Assembly (NCBI GenBank): GCA_012514315.1 | Contig: JAAZAN010000218.1 | Span: 1 to 51,491 of the forward strand | Origin: Chloroflexota bacterium | GTDB taxonomy: Bacteria; Chloroflexota; Anaerolineae; B4-G1 | Length of the DNA: 51,491 bases | Direction of reading: 5' to 3' | Part shown: in pieces, positions 42,661-51,423 of the stretch | How the letters are laid out: each line of letters begins with the position of its first letter | Position numbering within the stretch: position 1 is the stretch's first letter | The notes under the pieces: model-generated | What the model was told of the DNA's origin: nothing | The model's input: only the letters and a program-made list of their open reading frames with translations | Databases searched by the model: none | Position numbers and translations under genes: made by a program

Positions 42661-43671
42661 TTGGACGAATGGAAGACTCAGCTCAATAGTGAAGTCACGG
42701 ACTGGCTGCTTGAACCCGACGAAAGCAATCCCGGCATCCGGTACTTCGCCCTGCGAGACCTGATCGGTCGCGGTGCAGCCGACTCAGAAGTGGTTGACGC
42801 CCAAGCACACGTGATGCGATGCGGACCTGTGCCCATGATGCTCGACGCCCAGTATCCGCAGGGATACTGGGTCAAGCCCGGCCCGGGGTATAGCCCCAAG
42901 TACCGCGGCACGCTCTGGTCTGTCATCTTCCTGGCGCAGCTCGGCGCGGACGGCCAGGACGAGCGTGTACAGCGCGGCGTCGAGCATGTGTTCGCGCATG
43001 CGCAGGCGGAGAGCGGCGGGTTCGCAGCCACGGGCCGCCCCAGCACGACCATCCACTGCCTATGGGGCAACGTCGTCCGCGCATTGCTCGAACTCGGCTA
43101 CGGCAACGACGAGCGACTGCAGCGATCTATCGACGCTCTGGCGCGCTCTGTCATCGGCGAGGGATATGAATGGTATCGCAGAGGGGGCGTGCAGGGACCT
43201 GGCTTCGTGTGTTCAGCCAACTATGGGCTTCCCTGCGCGTGGGGCGCAGTGCGCACGCTCTGGGCCCTCGCTCGCTGCACGACATCGGACCGGTCGGATG
43301 TCGTGCAGCGAGCCATCGATGCCAGTTGTGACTTCCTGCTAAGCTACAACCCTGCCCATGCCGACTACCCCTATCGTGACCGTGTCAGCTCAAGTTGGTT
43401 CAGGTTCGGCTATCCACTTGGCTATGTCACCGATGTCCTACTGAACCTGGAGGCACTGACTGAAGCTGGCCGGGGCGCTGACGCCCGACTGGCCGACGTT
43501 ATCCAACTGGTGCTTGACAAGCAGGACAGCCAAGGCCGATGGACGATGGAGTATACGTACAACGGAAAGATGTGGGCCGACGTCGAGCGCAAGGGGCAGC
43601 CTAGCAAGTGGATCACACTGCGCGCGTTCCGAGCCCTTAGAGGAGCAGCCGCGGCCATCCAGAATGCCTGA
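42661..43671 (+). CDS. Alpha/alpha-toroid (prenyltransferase/squalene-cyclase-like repeat) protein
   Basis: A 336-residue cytoplasmic protein built of helical repeats (GTLWSVIFLAQLG, CLWGNVVRALLELG, WGAVRTLWALARC, YVTDVLLNLEALTEAG), the pattern of terpenoid cyclase/protein prenyltransferase-type toroids. It starts with a conserved NPGIRYFALRDLIGR-type segment. The catalytic D-x-D-D-T motif of squalene-hopene cyclase is not seen. Similar proteins are sometimes labelled 'NifH' in databases without nitrogenase features; that label does not apply here. Start TTG 42661 has AGGGAG eight bases upstream; GTG 42652 is an alternative. Function unknown. Confidence 0.78.
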   Translation: MDEWKTQLNSEVTDWLLEPDESNPGIRYFALRDLIGRGAADSEVVDAQAHVMRCGPVPMMLDAQYPQGYWVKPGPGYSPKYRGTLWSVIFLAQLGADGQDERVQRGVEHVFAHAQAESGGFAATGRPSTTIHCLWGNVVRALLELGYGNDERLQRSIDALARSVIGEGYEWYRRGGVQGPGFVCSANYGLPCAWGAVRTLWALARCTTSDRSDVVQRAIDASCDFLLSYNPAHADYPYRDRVSSSWFRFGYPLGYVTDVLLNLEALTEAGRGADARLADVIQLVLDKQDSQGRWTMEYTYNGKMWADVERKGQPSKWITLRAFRALRGAAAAIQNA

Positions 43672-43859
43672 AGCGGGATGGCTCACACGCCGTCGAATGG
43701 CCGCACGATTCCCACATCTCAGACCGCGCGGCCGGACGTGCACCCCTTGATCTGATCGAGAGTCAATCAGCGCCGGTGACCAGTACGATACAGGACCTGT
43801 TGAACTGTCAGGCCCTGTGTACCACGCAGCACATCCACCCATCGCTACTACGATCCCAC

Positions 43860-43888
43860 TTGCGGATTGTGACAATATCCCTTACGAT
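43860..43888 (+). promoter_or_regulatory. Candidate promoter of the phosphomannomutase gene
   Basis: TTGCGG (43860-43865), 17-bp spacer, TACGAT (43883-43888), 30 bp before ATG 43918. Spacing is good, boxes are moderate. Confidence 0.42.
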
Positions 43889-43917
43889 ACATCATCCTGA
43901 TGACTAGGAGGGTCTCT

Positions 43918-45252
43918 ATGGCCGGCATCTTCAAAGCATACGACATCCGGGGCAGGTACCCTGAGGAGATTGACGCAGACCGTGTTCGCAAGATCGGCTA
44001 TGCATTTGCGCAGTTCCTGGGCAAGGAACGCATCGTCGTCGGACACGATATGCGGGAGGCTTCTCCGACCCTGGCACGCGCCTTCGCAGAGGGCGTCACA
44101 TCCTTCGGAAGCGATATCACGAATATCGGCCTCGCGGCAACTCCGATGCTCTACCACGCGATCATAGACGGCGGGTTTGACGGCGGGGCAATGATCACCG
44201 CCTCCCATCTGCCGGGAAGGTATAACGGGATCAAACTGTGCCGTGAGAAGGCCATCCCGCTCAGTGGCGACCAGGGCCTTCCCGACGTGGAAAGACTCAC
44301 AAACCAAGTCCTAGACGTTCCTCCGGGTCAGGGTCGCTATACTGAGATCGAATTCCTCAATCGTTATCTGGACCATCTAGCGGAGAGTGTCGAGCATCCT
44401 GCACCCCTCAAGATCGTCGTCGATGCGGGCAATGGAATGGGCGGTTACGACACGCCCCCGTTCTTCGCACGTTTCCCGGTCTACACCTTTGTCCCGATGT
44501 ACACGGATTTGGACGGCGCCTTCCCGAACCATGTCCCTAACCCAGCGCTACCCGATACGACCGCCGAACTGCAGCAGCGTGTGGTTGCCGAGCACGCAGA
44601 CCTTGGGATCGCGATTGACGGAGACGGAGACCGGTGCGGGTTCATCGACGAGACTGGCGAACGAGTGCCCGCCGATCTGGCAATCGCGGTTCTAGCCGAG
44701 CACTTCCTGCAGAAGGAGCCGGGAGCCACCGTCTTGTACGATCTCCGGGCAAGTCGGGCTGTGGCCGAACGGATCCGCGAGTATGGCGGCAATCCGGTCA
44801 AGACGCGCGTAGGCCACTCATTCATGAAGCAGTCGATGAGAGAAACGAATGCCGTATTCGCCGGGGAACTATCAGGTCACTACTACTTCAGGCATATGGG
44901 GTTCACCGATAGCGGCATCGTTTCCATGATCACGATGCTCAATCTGATGGCTGCCAGGCGGCAGTCTCTCAGCGAGATGATCCGCCCACTCCGAAAGTAC
45001 GTGCAGTCGGGCGAGATCAATATTGCGGTCCAAGACAAACTTGGCACGCTGGCGCGGGTGGAGGCAGCCTACTCAGATGGACAACAGGAACATCTAGACG
45101 GTCTGACCGTCGACTACCCCAACTGGTGGTTCAGTCTCAGGCAATCGCAGACGGAGCCCATCCTGCGTCTGGTGATCGAGACCTGTGACGAGCTATCATT
45201 GGAGCTGGAGAAGGCCAGGCTGCTCGCAACGATTGGAGGGAACGTAGTGTAG
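43918..45252 (+). CDS. manB: Phosphomannomutase/phosphoglucomutase
   Basis: A 444-residue alpha-D-phosphohexomutase interconverting mannose-1-P/6-P or glucose-1-P/6-P. The phosphoserine is Ser96 in ITASHLPGRYNG (most homologues have Asn where this has Leu98), the Mg loop is DGDGDR with Asp234/236/238, the sugar loop is GELSGHYYF and the phosphate loop is RQSQTEPILRL. The start FKAYDIRGRYPEEID and the SGDQGL segment match the ManB/CpsG branch best. ATG 43918 has AGGAGGG six bases upstream. It can feed GDP-mannose synthesis or glgC-linked glycogen synthesis; which applies is open. Confidence 0.93.
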   Translation: MAGIFKAYDIRGRYPEEIDADRVRKIGYAFAQFLGKERIVVGHDMREASPTLARAFAEGVTSFGSDITNIGLAATPMLYHAIIDGGFDGGAMITASHLPGRYNGIKLCREKAIPLSGDQGLPDVERLTNQVLDVPPGQGRYTEIEFLNRYLDHLAESVEHPAPLKIVVDAGNGMGGYDTPPFFARFPVYTFVPMYTDLDGAFPNHVPNPALPDTTAELQQRVVAEHADLGIAIDGDGDRCGFIDETGERVPADLAIAVLAEHFLQKEPGATVLYDLRASRAVAERIREYGGNPVKTRVGHSFMKQSMRETNAVFAGELSGHYYFRHMGFTDSGIVSMITMLNLMAARRQSLSEMIRPLRKYVQSGEINIAVQDKLGTLARVEAAYSDGQQEHLDGLTVDYPNWWFSLRQSQTEPILRLVIETCDELSLELEKARLLATIGGNVV

Positions 45253-45281
45253 ACTACGCCCATCGGCTGACCAGTCCAAAC

Positions 45282-45319
45282 CAGACCGCCTGCGAGCATG
45301 TCAGCTCGCAGGCGGTCTG
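45282..45319. terminator. Perfect 16-bp hairpin between convergent genes
   Basis: CAGACCGCCTGCGAGC (45282-45297) and its exact complement (45304-45319) flank a 6-nt loop. It lies 30 bp past the phosphomannomutase stop and 16 bp past the stop of the convergent MFS gene, so it likely terminates both, although no T-run follows on either side. Confidence 0.7.
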
Positions 45320-45334
45320 CTGTCTATCACAGCT

Positions 45335-46597
45335 CTAGGTCAACGGCGCCGCCCTTGCTGGCGAGCGCCTATCAGTGAAAAACCACCAGAGCGAGATCGT
45401 CCCCACTGCGCACAGGGCCGACGCGATGTTGAAGACTAATCCGAATCCCGACGAAAGCTGAAGCCGGCCGCTGAAGAAGGGACCCACCGCCCAACCCAGG
45501 TCCCAGCACATTGAGAGTAGGCTACTGCCAATGGCCCTCTGGCTTTCACTGAGTTGCTCCATTGCGAATGCCAGATAGAGTGGCCCGGCCAGATTCATCA
45601 GACCCGTACGGAGCCAGTAGGCCACAATCACGACTGGAAAGTAGGGTGCATAGCCAACGACCAGCAGCAGCGGCACAGACAGCGCGCGTGATGCCAGCGT
45701 GATCGGCACATTGCCTCGACGCTCCGCAACAGGCAGCCCCAGGAGAACGATAATGGCAGACACGACGCTTGTGAGCCCGAAGACCCAACCCAGCGTTGCA
45801 TCAGTCACACCGAACCGATCCTTCATAAAGAGATTCATAAAGGGAACGACGAAACCGCTGCCCACCGCGATCAGGATCATTGGCATGACGAGCTTGAGTA
45901 ACAGACGTGGATTGGAAAAGCGATCACGAATCGCGCACGCTGCGCCTACCCGTGTATGGGAGCCGGCGCCTGACCCCTTTTCACTCAGCCCTAGAAGGGG
46001 TACGATACCGAGTGCCATCACAGCAGCGGCCGTCAGCAGGGCGCCACGGTATGCCTGAGGGCTTTCAGCGCCAACTCCCAACAGCCCAGAGTATAGATTG
46101 GGCAGACTGCCGCCAACTATGGACGAAACAAACAGCACCAAGTTGGCCACAATGGAGTCCAGCGTGAACAGCCGCACACGATCGTGAGGCTCTGATTCCT
46201 GCGTTAAGAACGGCGCCGCACTGATATAGAAGAACGGTCCAAGGATTCCGAACAGCATGCCCGCGAGAATGATAGTCGCTCGCGAGTGCGCCAGCGACAC
46301 GCCCAAGTAGGTGGACGCCATACCGACGAAGCCAATGAGCATGGCTCGCTTCCGCCCAATGCGATCCGCCAGGATGCCAGCAGGCAGTGAGCACGTCATA
46401 CTGGCAACCGCCGCCAACGTACTGTACAGGCCAATGAACGCAGCGTCCATCCCCATGCTGACGAAGTACAGGTTGAGCAGCAGCGACCAGATGCCGACAG
46501 CGCCCCACATGCACATCGAGCTGAGATAGTAGCGTTTGATATCTACGGAGAGGTTGCGTAGCCAGGACGACGTCGAGAGAGCCATCGGTCCCACCAT
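45335..46597 (-). CDS. MFS transporter
   Basis: A 420-residue inner-membrane carrier with 12 predicted helices. The first-half motif ADRIGRKRAML between helices 2 and 3 is the MFS A-motif, and the second half repeats it weakly as PVAERRGNVPIT. It starts at ATG 46597, or at ATG 46585 four codons on, which has GGTGGG just upstream. It has its own strong promoter. The substrate is unknown; the sequence is unlike the MFS protein at 9.4-10.6 kb. Confidence 0.85.
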   Translation of the reverse strand: MVGPMALSTSSWLRNLSVDIKRYYLSSMCMWGAVGIWSLLLNLYFVSMGMDAAFIGLYSTLAAVASMTCSLPAGILADRIGRKRAMLIGFVGMASTYLGVSLAHSRATIILAGMLFGILGPFFYISAAPFLTQESEPHDRVRLFTLDSIVANLVLFVSSIVGGSLPNLYSGLLGVGAESPQAYRGALLTAAAVMALGIVPLLGLSEKGSGAGSHTRVGAACAIRDRFSNPRLLLKLVMPMILIAVGSGFVVPFMNLFMKDRFGVTDATLGWVFGLTSVVSAIIVLLGLPVAERRGNVPITLASRALSVPLLLVVGYAPYFPVVIVAYWLRTGLMNLAGPLYLAFAMEQLSESQRAIGSSLLSMCWDLGWAVGPFFSGRLQLSSGFGLVFNIASALCAVGTISLWWFFTDRRSPARAAPLT

Positions 46598-46642
46598 CCG
46601 GCATTACTACCCGACCAGTCTTACCTGACCGGGCGAGCGGCC

Positions 46643-46671
46643 ATTGTAGTCCGGACCGATTATGGCGTCAA
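46643..46671 (-). promoter_or_regulatory. Strong promoter of the second MFS gene
   Basis: Minus strand TTGACG (46671-46666), 17-bp spacer, TACAAT (46648-46643). A small hairpin AGCGGA/TCCGCT (46671-46685) overlaps the -35 and the stop codon of the radical SAM gene. Confidence 0.75.
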
Positions 46672-46684
46672 GCGGAGTGTCCGC

Positions 46685-47620
46685 TCACTGGAGCTTCCTC
46701 AGGTAGTATAACCGGCTATCGTACTCCGCCTCTACAAGTCGTGATCGGGCCACCAAGTCGTGGACGACGGGCCAGCCCGCTCCGGCCCGTGCAAGATACT
46801 CGCTGACAGCCTCCTGCCTCATCGGATGCACTGCGGTGATACTCAGGAGATCCTCCTCGACATCGCCCGTGAAAGCGAAGGCGTTCCCCTCGTATCCGAT
46901 CAAATATTCCACCTGTGCCACTTTCTCACCAATGATCTGATACGCCCGATTGATGATTTCCTCGCTCGGCGGCCGTACCCACTCCTCCGCCGGAGGACGG
47001 GTCGGGATGGAGAGGTAGGCGCGATTGGGCCGCAGCAATCCCAGGAAATCGGCCGTAGCCCTGACGCAGTTCTCACTGTCGTTTAGATCCACAACCAACA
47101 TTGTCTCTGTCATCAGCTCACCCCGAAAAGCCCCGGCGAACTCGATCATCCCCTTCAGAATCGCGTCCAGTTGAAGCGTTCCATGGGGCCGATCGATCCG
47201 TCGCCAGACATCCTCTCGCACGGCATCCACCTTCAGCGAGACCCAGTCGGCCTCTGCCAGATCACGTCGCACATCCTCGCGCCAAATGAGTGAAGCATTG
47301 CTGATCACCGCGATGGGGATGGCCAAAGGCCGCAGCAGCCCGATCTCGCGACCGAGATTCGCGTCCAGCGTGGGCTCTCCGTCGGGCACGAAAGTCAGAT
47401 AATCGATGGGTTCACCGATCTTCCGAGCTTGTTCGACACGAGAACTCACATCATCAACGAGCTCATCTGGGTCATAGAACTGCTCACGGTTGACTCGCAT
47501 CTTGATGGTTCGCCCCAACTGACAATAGACACACGAGTAGGGGCAGATTTTCGGGGGAATGTTGTTGATCCCCAGACTCTGCCCCAGGCGCCTCGATGGT
47601 ACTGGTCCGAAACTAATCAT
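46685..47620 (-). CDS. Radical SAM protein, COG0731-like
   Basis: A 311-residue radical SAM enzyme with Cys26, Cys30 and Cys33 in ICPYSCVYCQLG, preceded by FGPVPSRRLGQSLGINN, the signature of the COG0731 group (relatives of archaeal Tyw1). Segments VPDGEPTLD, ISNASLIW and KVDA follow in the usual order. Bacteria do not make wyosine tRNA, so the product of this group is unknown. It is the last gene of the Fe-S cluster, 123 bp after the DUF59 gene, with GGGGGAG six bases before ATG 47620. It may modify a protein or tRNA using the ATPases' Fe-S cargo; this is inference. Confidence 0.9.
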   Translation of the reverse strand: MISFGPVPSRRLGQSLGINNIPPKICPYSCVYCQLGRTIKMRVNREQFYDPDELVDDVSSRVEQARKIGEPIDYLTFVPDGEPTLDANLGREIGLLRPLAIPIAVISNASLIWREDVRRDLAEADWVSLKVDAVREDVWRRIDRPHGTLQLDAILKGMIEFAGAFRGELMTETMLVVDLNDSENCVRATADFLGLLRPNRAYLSIPTRPPAEEWVRPPSEEIINRAYQIIGEKVAQVEYLIGYEGNAFAFTGDVEEDLLSITAVHPMRQEAVSEYLARAGAGWPVVHDLVARSRLVEAEYDSRLYYLRKLQ

Positions 47621-47743
47621 ATTGGCTCCCCCACGGTCTCAGGAATAGCCTGACAATCGATGTATGGTAATCCAGCGTCGTTCGGCCAGAGCGGTAGCCT
47701 TTCCCGTCTGTATCTCGCGGAGACCCGCTCTTGTCCAGTCGGA

Positions 47744-48040
47744 CTATGCCGGCTCCTGAAGCATCGCGCTGAGCTCACTTGCCTTGATATAGCCCTCCAC
47801 CGCTATCTCTTGACCCGATATGCCCTCGACCTCGGCCACCGCATCGCGGATTGCCAACGCCAATGACACGGCTAGAGGACATAACGGGGAAGAAGGATGA
47901 AATGTATAGCGCGCCACACCGGCTTTGTCCACACTGAGGTTCTCGATTAGCCGCATACGCACCACATCCACCCCTGTCTCAGGATCTATGACACTGGAAA
48001 GACGGGTCAGGATCGCATCGCGCAACTTGTCCTGGTTCAT
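47744..48040 (-). CDS. MIP18/DUF59 family iron-sulfur assembly protein
   Basis: A 98-residue DUF59 (MIP18, SufT-like) protein. The family motif is SSVIDPETGVDVVRMRLIENLSV, and a conserved Cys lies in SPLCPLAV near residue 57. These proteins help pass Fe-S clusters to target enzymes. Start ATG 48040 is chosen for AGGGTGAG upstream; an overlapping GTG 48052 starts inside the end of the ATPase gene. It is coupled to the ATPases, which are Mrp/Nbp35 relatives, and MIP18-Mrp links are known elsewhere. Confidence 0.9.
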   Translation of the reverse strand: MNQDKLRDAILTRLSSVIDPETGVDVVRMRLIENLSVDKAGVARYTFHPSSPLCPLAVSLALAIRDAVAEVEGISGQEIAVEGYIKASELSAMLQEPA

Positions 48041-48048
48041 TGTCGCTC

Positions 48049-48954
48049 TCACCCTTTCCTGCGAGACACATCATCGGAGAAGAGCCGGGCCTTCATCTGC
48101 ACCCAGACGTGCCTCAACGCAGCAGAAACCGCACCGTCGGTATACGCCGTCACAGGCAACCCCTGGACCATCGCCTCGGTCACGATGTTATCATACGGGA
48201 TACGGCCGACAACCTCGATGCCTCGTGCGGCACAGAACGCAGCGGTATCGTCGGCCCGCTTTGGATTCAGGTCGGCCTTATTGATCACAACCAGCGATGG
48301 CACACCAAAGTGATCGGTCGTGCCCATAATCCGCTCCAGATCGTGCGCCCCAGAGACGGTCGGCTCGACCACGTGGAGCGCCAGATCCATGCCCGCACTG
48401 GCCGAGATAACCGGGCACCCGATCCCTGGCGGACCATCCACTACGACCAGTTTGGCATCTGTGTCAAGCCCTCGCAAGCGCGCCTGCTGCTTGACTAGTG
48501 TAACCAGCTTGCCCGAGTTCTCCTGTCCAGCGAATAGATGGGCGTGAAAGAGCGGCCCGAAGCGCGTCTCCGATCGGAACCACACGCCCGCTTGTTGCTC
48601 CTCCATGCAGATCGCCTCGTCAGGGCATTGGTAGAAACAGGAGGCACATCCCTCACAGGCCAGCGAATCCACCTGGTACGCCACGTCACCAGCGATGATT
48701 GCATCAAACCGGCACACGCTGGCACAGACGCCGCAGGCGGTGCACAGCTCAGGATCAATCGCGGCCAGCTTGCCGCCGATGAATGGGTGCTCCTCCTGCT
48801 TTACCGGATCAAGCACCAGTTCGAGGTTGGCTGCATCCACGTCAGCGTCGGCCAGGACGATCGGGAGTTCCTCGGATGCCAGATGGGCCAGCGCCGCTGC
48901 AACAGTTGTTTTCCCGGTGCCCCCCTTGCCGCTGAGAATGACGAGTTGTTTCAT
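48049..48954 (-). CDS. MinD/Mrp-type ATPase with inserted two-cluster ferredoxin domain (A)
   Basis: A 301-residue SIMIBI ATPase. The deviant Walker A is SGKGGTGKTT (8-17), Walker B-like VVVDGPPG is near 160, and two 4Fe-4S sites are inserted: Cys71/74/77/81 (CTACGVCASVC) and Cys100/103/106/110 (CEGCASCFYQC). This is COG1149, widespread in anaerobes. It overlaps ATPase B by four bases (ATGA), and its stop overlaps the DUF59 gene's first possible start. The two ATPases probably work as a heterodimer that binds or moves Fe-S clusters or electrons; this is inference from Nbp35/Mrp relatives. Confidence 0.92.
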   Translation of the reverse strand: MKQLVILSGKGGTGKTTVAAALAHLASEELPIVLADADVDAANLELVLDPVKQEEHPFIGGKLAAIDPELCTACGVCASVCRFDAIIAGDVAYQVDSLACEGCASCFYQCPDEAICMEEQQAGVWFRSETRFGPLFHAHLFAGQENSGKLVTLVKQQARLRGLDTDAKLVVVDGPPGIGCPVISASAGMDLALHVVEPTVSGAHDLERIMGTTDHFGVPSLVVINKADLNPKRADDTAAFCAARGIEVVGRIPYDNIVTEAMVQGLPVTAYTDGAVSAALRHVWVQMKARLFSDDVSRRKG

Positions 48955-49865
48955 CTTGCGCGCCCACCTTTCCTGTCCACCACCAATTCCCCGATGGTCC
49001 CGTACAGACTATGAAACCGCTCCCGGTACTCGGGCAGCGTCCCAACCAGTGTTCCTCCATCCGAATACGCTTCGGCGACGCGTCGATCAAGTGGGATGCG
49101 CATTAGTATCGGGATCGACTCCGCAGCGCAGTACTCGTCCACACCCCGGTCTCCCACGCCATCCCGGTTGATCACGACCCCGACGGGCAGCCCCAGCTCG
49201 TCTCGGGCCACCTCCACCGCCAGTCGAAGATCGTGCAGCCCGAAGGGGGTCGGTTCGGTGACCAACAGCACGAAATCCACGCCACGCATACTCTCGACCA
49301 CGGGGCAGGCCGTGCCTGGCGACGCATCCAGAATCACAGGGCGTCGGTCGGTATGGACAGTATCAGAGGCTGGCGCGAGCATCCAGCGCTTCAACTGCCG
49401 GATTATCGGGACGGCCATCGGCTCGCCCACGTTCATCGTCCCCTGGGCAAATTCCAGTGGGCCAGCCCAGCCCCGTTCTATGGTGCCCAGCACGTGCAGC
49501 ACCTCCTGAATCGCACCGGGACCACAGTTCAACGTACAACTCCCGCAGCCGTGACAGAGCTCTGGAAATACGAGCACCTTCTTCCCAACCACAGCGATGG
49601 CGTGATACTGACACACCTCGGCGCAGCGCCCACAGTAGGTGCATCTCTCCAGATCGATCTGCGGGATCATCAAGCCTACCTCTCGGCGCTCGAAGATCGC
49701 GGGGTTGAGGAAGAGCGCGGCGTTGGGCTCCTCTACATCGCAGTCCAGGAACAATGGGCTAGAATTCCCCTGCGTCGGTGGGTCGGCCGCCAGGCTCAGT
49801 GCCAGGCTGACGGCGACCGTCGTCTTGCCGGTCCCCCCTTTACCACTCGCTACTGCTATGATCAT
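48951..49865 (-). CDS. MinD/Mrp-type ATPase with inserted two-cluster ferredoxin domain (B)
   Basis: A 304-residue paralogue of ATPase A. Walker A is ASGKGGTGKTT, and the inserted ferredoxin sites are Cys75/78/81/85 (CTYCGRCAEVC) and Cys104/107/110/114 (CHGCGSCTLNC). The switch region ILDASPGTACPVVESM matches the deviant SIMIBI type. It precedes and overlaps ATPase A. The two are clearly diverged (different inserts and tails), so they are an old pair, not a recent duplication. GAGGAG lies about nine bases before ATG 49865. Confidence 0.92.
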   Translation of the reverse strand: MIIAVASGKGGTGKTTVAVSLALSLAADPPTQGNSSPLFLDCDVEEPNAALFLNPAIFERREVGLMIPQIDLERCTYCGRCAEVCQYHAIAVVGKKVLVFPELCHGCGSCTLNCGPGAIQEVLHVLGTIERGWAGPLEFAQGTMNVGEPMAVPIIRQLKRWMLAPASDTVHTDRRPVILDASPGTACPVVESMRGVDFVLLVTEPTPFGLHDLRLAVEVARDELGLPVGVVINRDGVGDRGVDEYCAAESIPILMRIPLDRRVAEAYSDGGTLVGTLPEYRERFHSLYGTIGELVVDRKGGRAR

Positions 49866-49963
49866 TCTCGTTGCTCCTCATTCAAGTCTTCCTCCATGCA
49901 TTGCTCAAGCGTATTCTACTCAAGAACCGGGAACTCTCCACCAGCCATCTCCACTCGACAGGG

Positions 49964-50419
49964 TCACTTGCCACGCCGGCGATGCCTTGCCCGATATCCA
50001 CGCCCGGTGCGACTCGACCCTGAGCTCGTAGTCGGAGTGAACGACGGAGAGGACGATCCCACGATTGATGACGGCTGCGTCAGCCATCGGCCCAACGTAC
50101 GAATCAGGGCCCCTGCGAGCCTCGCCAGCAGCCCCACGCTGGTAGCGAAAACCGCCGCGCTCGCCGTTGCCGTCAGCGGGCCGGCGCGACGGGCAGTAGC
50201 CAACTCTCGCCCCGGTGCGGGAACGAGCTCCCCCTGGACCACAGGCTGGATAGCGTCAACCGGACAGACGTTAACGCAAGCCCCACAACCGGTACACACT
50301 TCCTCAGCGATATGAGCCTTGCCGTTCACCAACGCGATGGCCTCGACGGGACAGACCTTCACACACACGCCACACCCTGTACAGCGGGTAACGTCTACCC
50401 ACATTGTTTCCGCATTCAT
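49964..50419 (-). CDS. Two-cluster 4Fe-4S ferredoxin with C-terminal membrane tail
   Basis: A 151-residue protein. Residues 1-55 are a bacterial ferredoxin with Cys13/16/19/23 (CTGCGVCVKVCPVEAI) and Cys42/45/48/52 (CTGCGACVNVCPVDAI). A hydrophobic stretch (about 84-108) may anchor it to the membrane, and the last ~35 residues are basic and Ser-rich. ATG 50419 has AGAGGATT upstream and overlaps the methyltransferase stop by four bases. It could supply electrons or clusters to the ATPases and the radical SAM enzyme. Confidence 0.88.
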   Translation of the reverse strand: MNAETMWVDVTRCTGCGVCVKVCPVEAIALVNGKAHIAEEVCTGCGACVNVCPVDAIQPVVQGELVPAPGRELATARRAGPLTATASAAVFATSVGLLARLAGALIRTLGRWLTQPSSIVGSSSPSFTPTTSSGSSRTGRGYRARHRRRGK

Positions 50420-51081
50420 AATCCTCTCTCCTGAAACCCATCTCCTGCAATGAGCGCCATTACAGTGAACCCCCCCCACGGCAGATGGGCCTGGAGCCAC
50501 GGCCACCACCGAGGGTACAGAGTAGTGCGCCACACGATATGTGCGCCCTCAGGGCTCACCGACCGCAACCGCTTCCGCAACTCGCTCACCCCGTAGAAAT
50601 GCGCCGTATCGTAGATGGTTTGGCGCAGAAGCCCTGCCGCCCAGCGCTGCAGTCGAAGCAGGCTCCAGCGATTAAGAACGCCCAACAACAGTCCGCGCCG
50701 AGCCACACGCAGTGCCTCAGCCAGCGCCTGTTGCGGCTCCTCCAAAAACTCGAGCGTCGTGACAAACGAGACCAGTTCGAACGCACCATCGACGAATGGC
50801 AGGTGAATAGCATCTCCTTGAACCAGTGGCGCGCCCTGCAATGCGCGTGCCTGCGTCAACATCGCTGCCGACAGATCGAGCCCCACGGCACTCAGTCCCT
50901 GTGCACTCAGCCATCGAGTGAAGTGGCCCGTCCCGCACCCGACCTCCAAGACACTTTCAGTGTCGCCGAAGCATTCCAGAAGCTGGCGCAGCGCGGCTTT
51001 CTCCAAGACATCGGCTCGCGACCCCTCTGGTGTGTCGTACCATACCTCGTAGTGGGAGGCAGTACGCTCGTCGAAAGTCAC
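50416..51081 (-). CDS. Class I SAM-dependent methyltransferase
   Basis: A 221-residue cytoplasmic methyltransferase with motif I VLEVGCGTGHFTRWL (about 43-57), followed by VGLDLSAAML and GDAIHLPF as motifs II and III. It matches the UbiE/Methyltransf_11 pattern, so the acceptor is likely a small molecule or lipid, though not identifiable. It begins one base after the thiamine-binding-family gene and overlaps the ferredoxin gene by four bases, so its function is probably tied to the Fe-S cluster system. Confidence 0.9.
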   Translation of the reverse strand: MTFDERTASHYEVWYDTPEGSRADVLEKAALRQLLECFGDTESVLEVGCGTGHFTRWLSAQGLSAVGLDLSAAMLTQARALQGAPLVQGDAIHLPFVDGAFELVSFVTTLEFLEEPQQALAEALRVARRGLLLGVLNRWSLLRLQRWAAGLLRQTIYDTAHFYGVSELRKRLRSVSPEGAHIVWRTTLYPRWWPWLQAHLPWGGFTVMALIAGDGFQERGL

Positions 51082-51082
51082 T

Positions 51083-51349
51083 TCACAACTCCTCGGGCGA
51101 TGGACAAGCGTTGGAGAGCGTAATCACCATGACCGTATCGCCTCGTTGGGCTGCTTGGTGGAACACCTCTTGCAGAGCAGCAAAGAGTACCTCCTCTTCT
51201 CCCCATACCAGTGTGCTCATTTCTCCGATACGGGTACCCAGTCCGCGCTGACGCATAATGCTCACCGCCTCCCGGATGGTCGGCCCAATCGATTCCTGCC
51301 TCAGCGGATACAGGCTCACCTGCGCGCTAACGACGCTCATCTTCCACAT
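51083..51349 (-). CDS. MTH1187/YkoF-like thiamine-binding family protein
   Basis: An 88-residue member of the DUF77/MTH1187 family (thiamine-binding YkoF fold): VSAQVSLYPLRQESIGPTIREAV, then GLGTRIGEMSTLVWGEEEVLFAALQE. In related proteins this fold binds thiamine or its pyrimidine moiety, but most members are uncharacterised. It starts at ATG 51349 (GGAGG four bases upstream) or ATG 51340. The stop is one base before the methyltransferase start, so they are coupled. Confidence 0.85.
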   Translation of the reverse strand: MWKMSVVSAQVSLYPLRQESIGPTIREAVSIMRQRGLGTRIGEMSTLVWGEEEVLFAALQEVFHQAAQRGDTVMVITLSNACPSPEEL

Positions 51350-51423
51350 TCACCCTCCCACGCCGGATACAACGCCCCCTTCAGCAAACTCTTGATAGGT
51401 CATCATCGATGGAACGACCGATC

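Noticed and set aside
42522-42689. A 55-codon ATG frame ahead of the toroid gene
   Set aside because: It overlaps the toroid start, has only a short-spaced AGAGG, and the product has no recognisable features.
49233-50315. A 360-codon plus-strand frame across the second ATPase and ferredoxin genes
   Set aside because: Low-complexity His/Gln/Arg/Pro-rich product; both minus-strand genes have intact Fe-S motifs.
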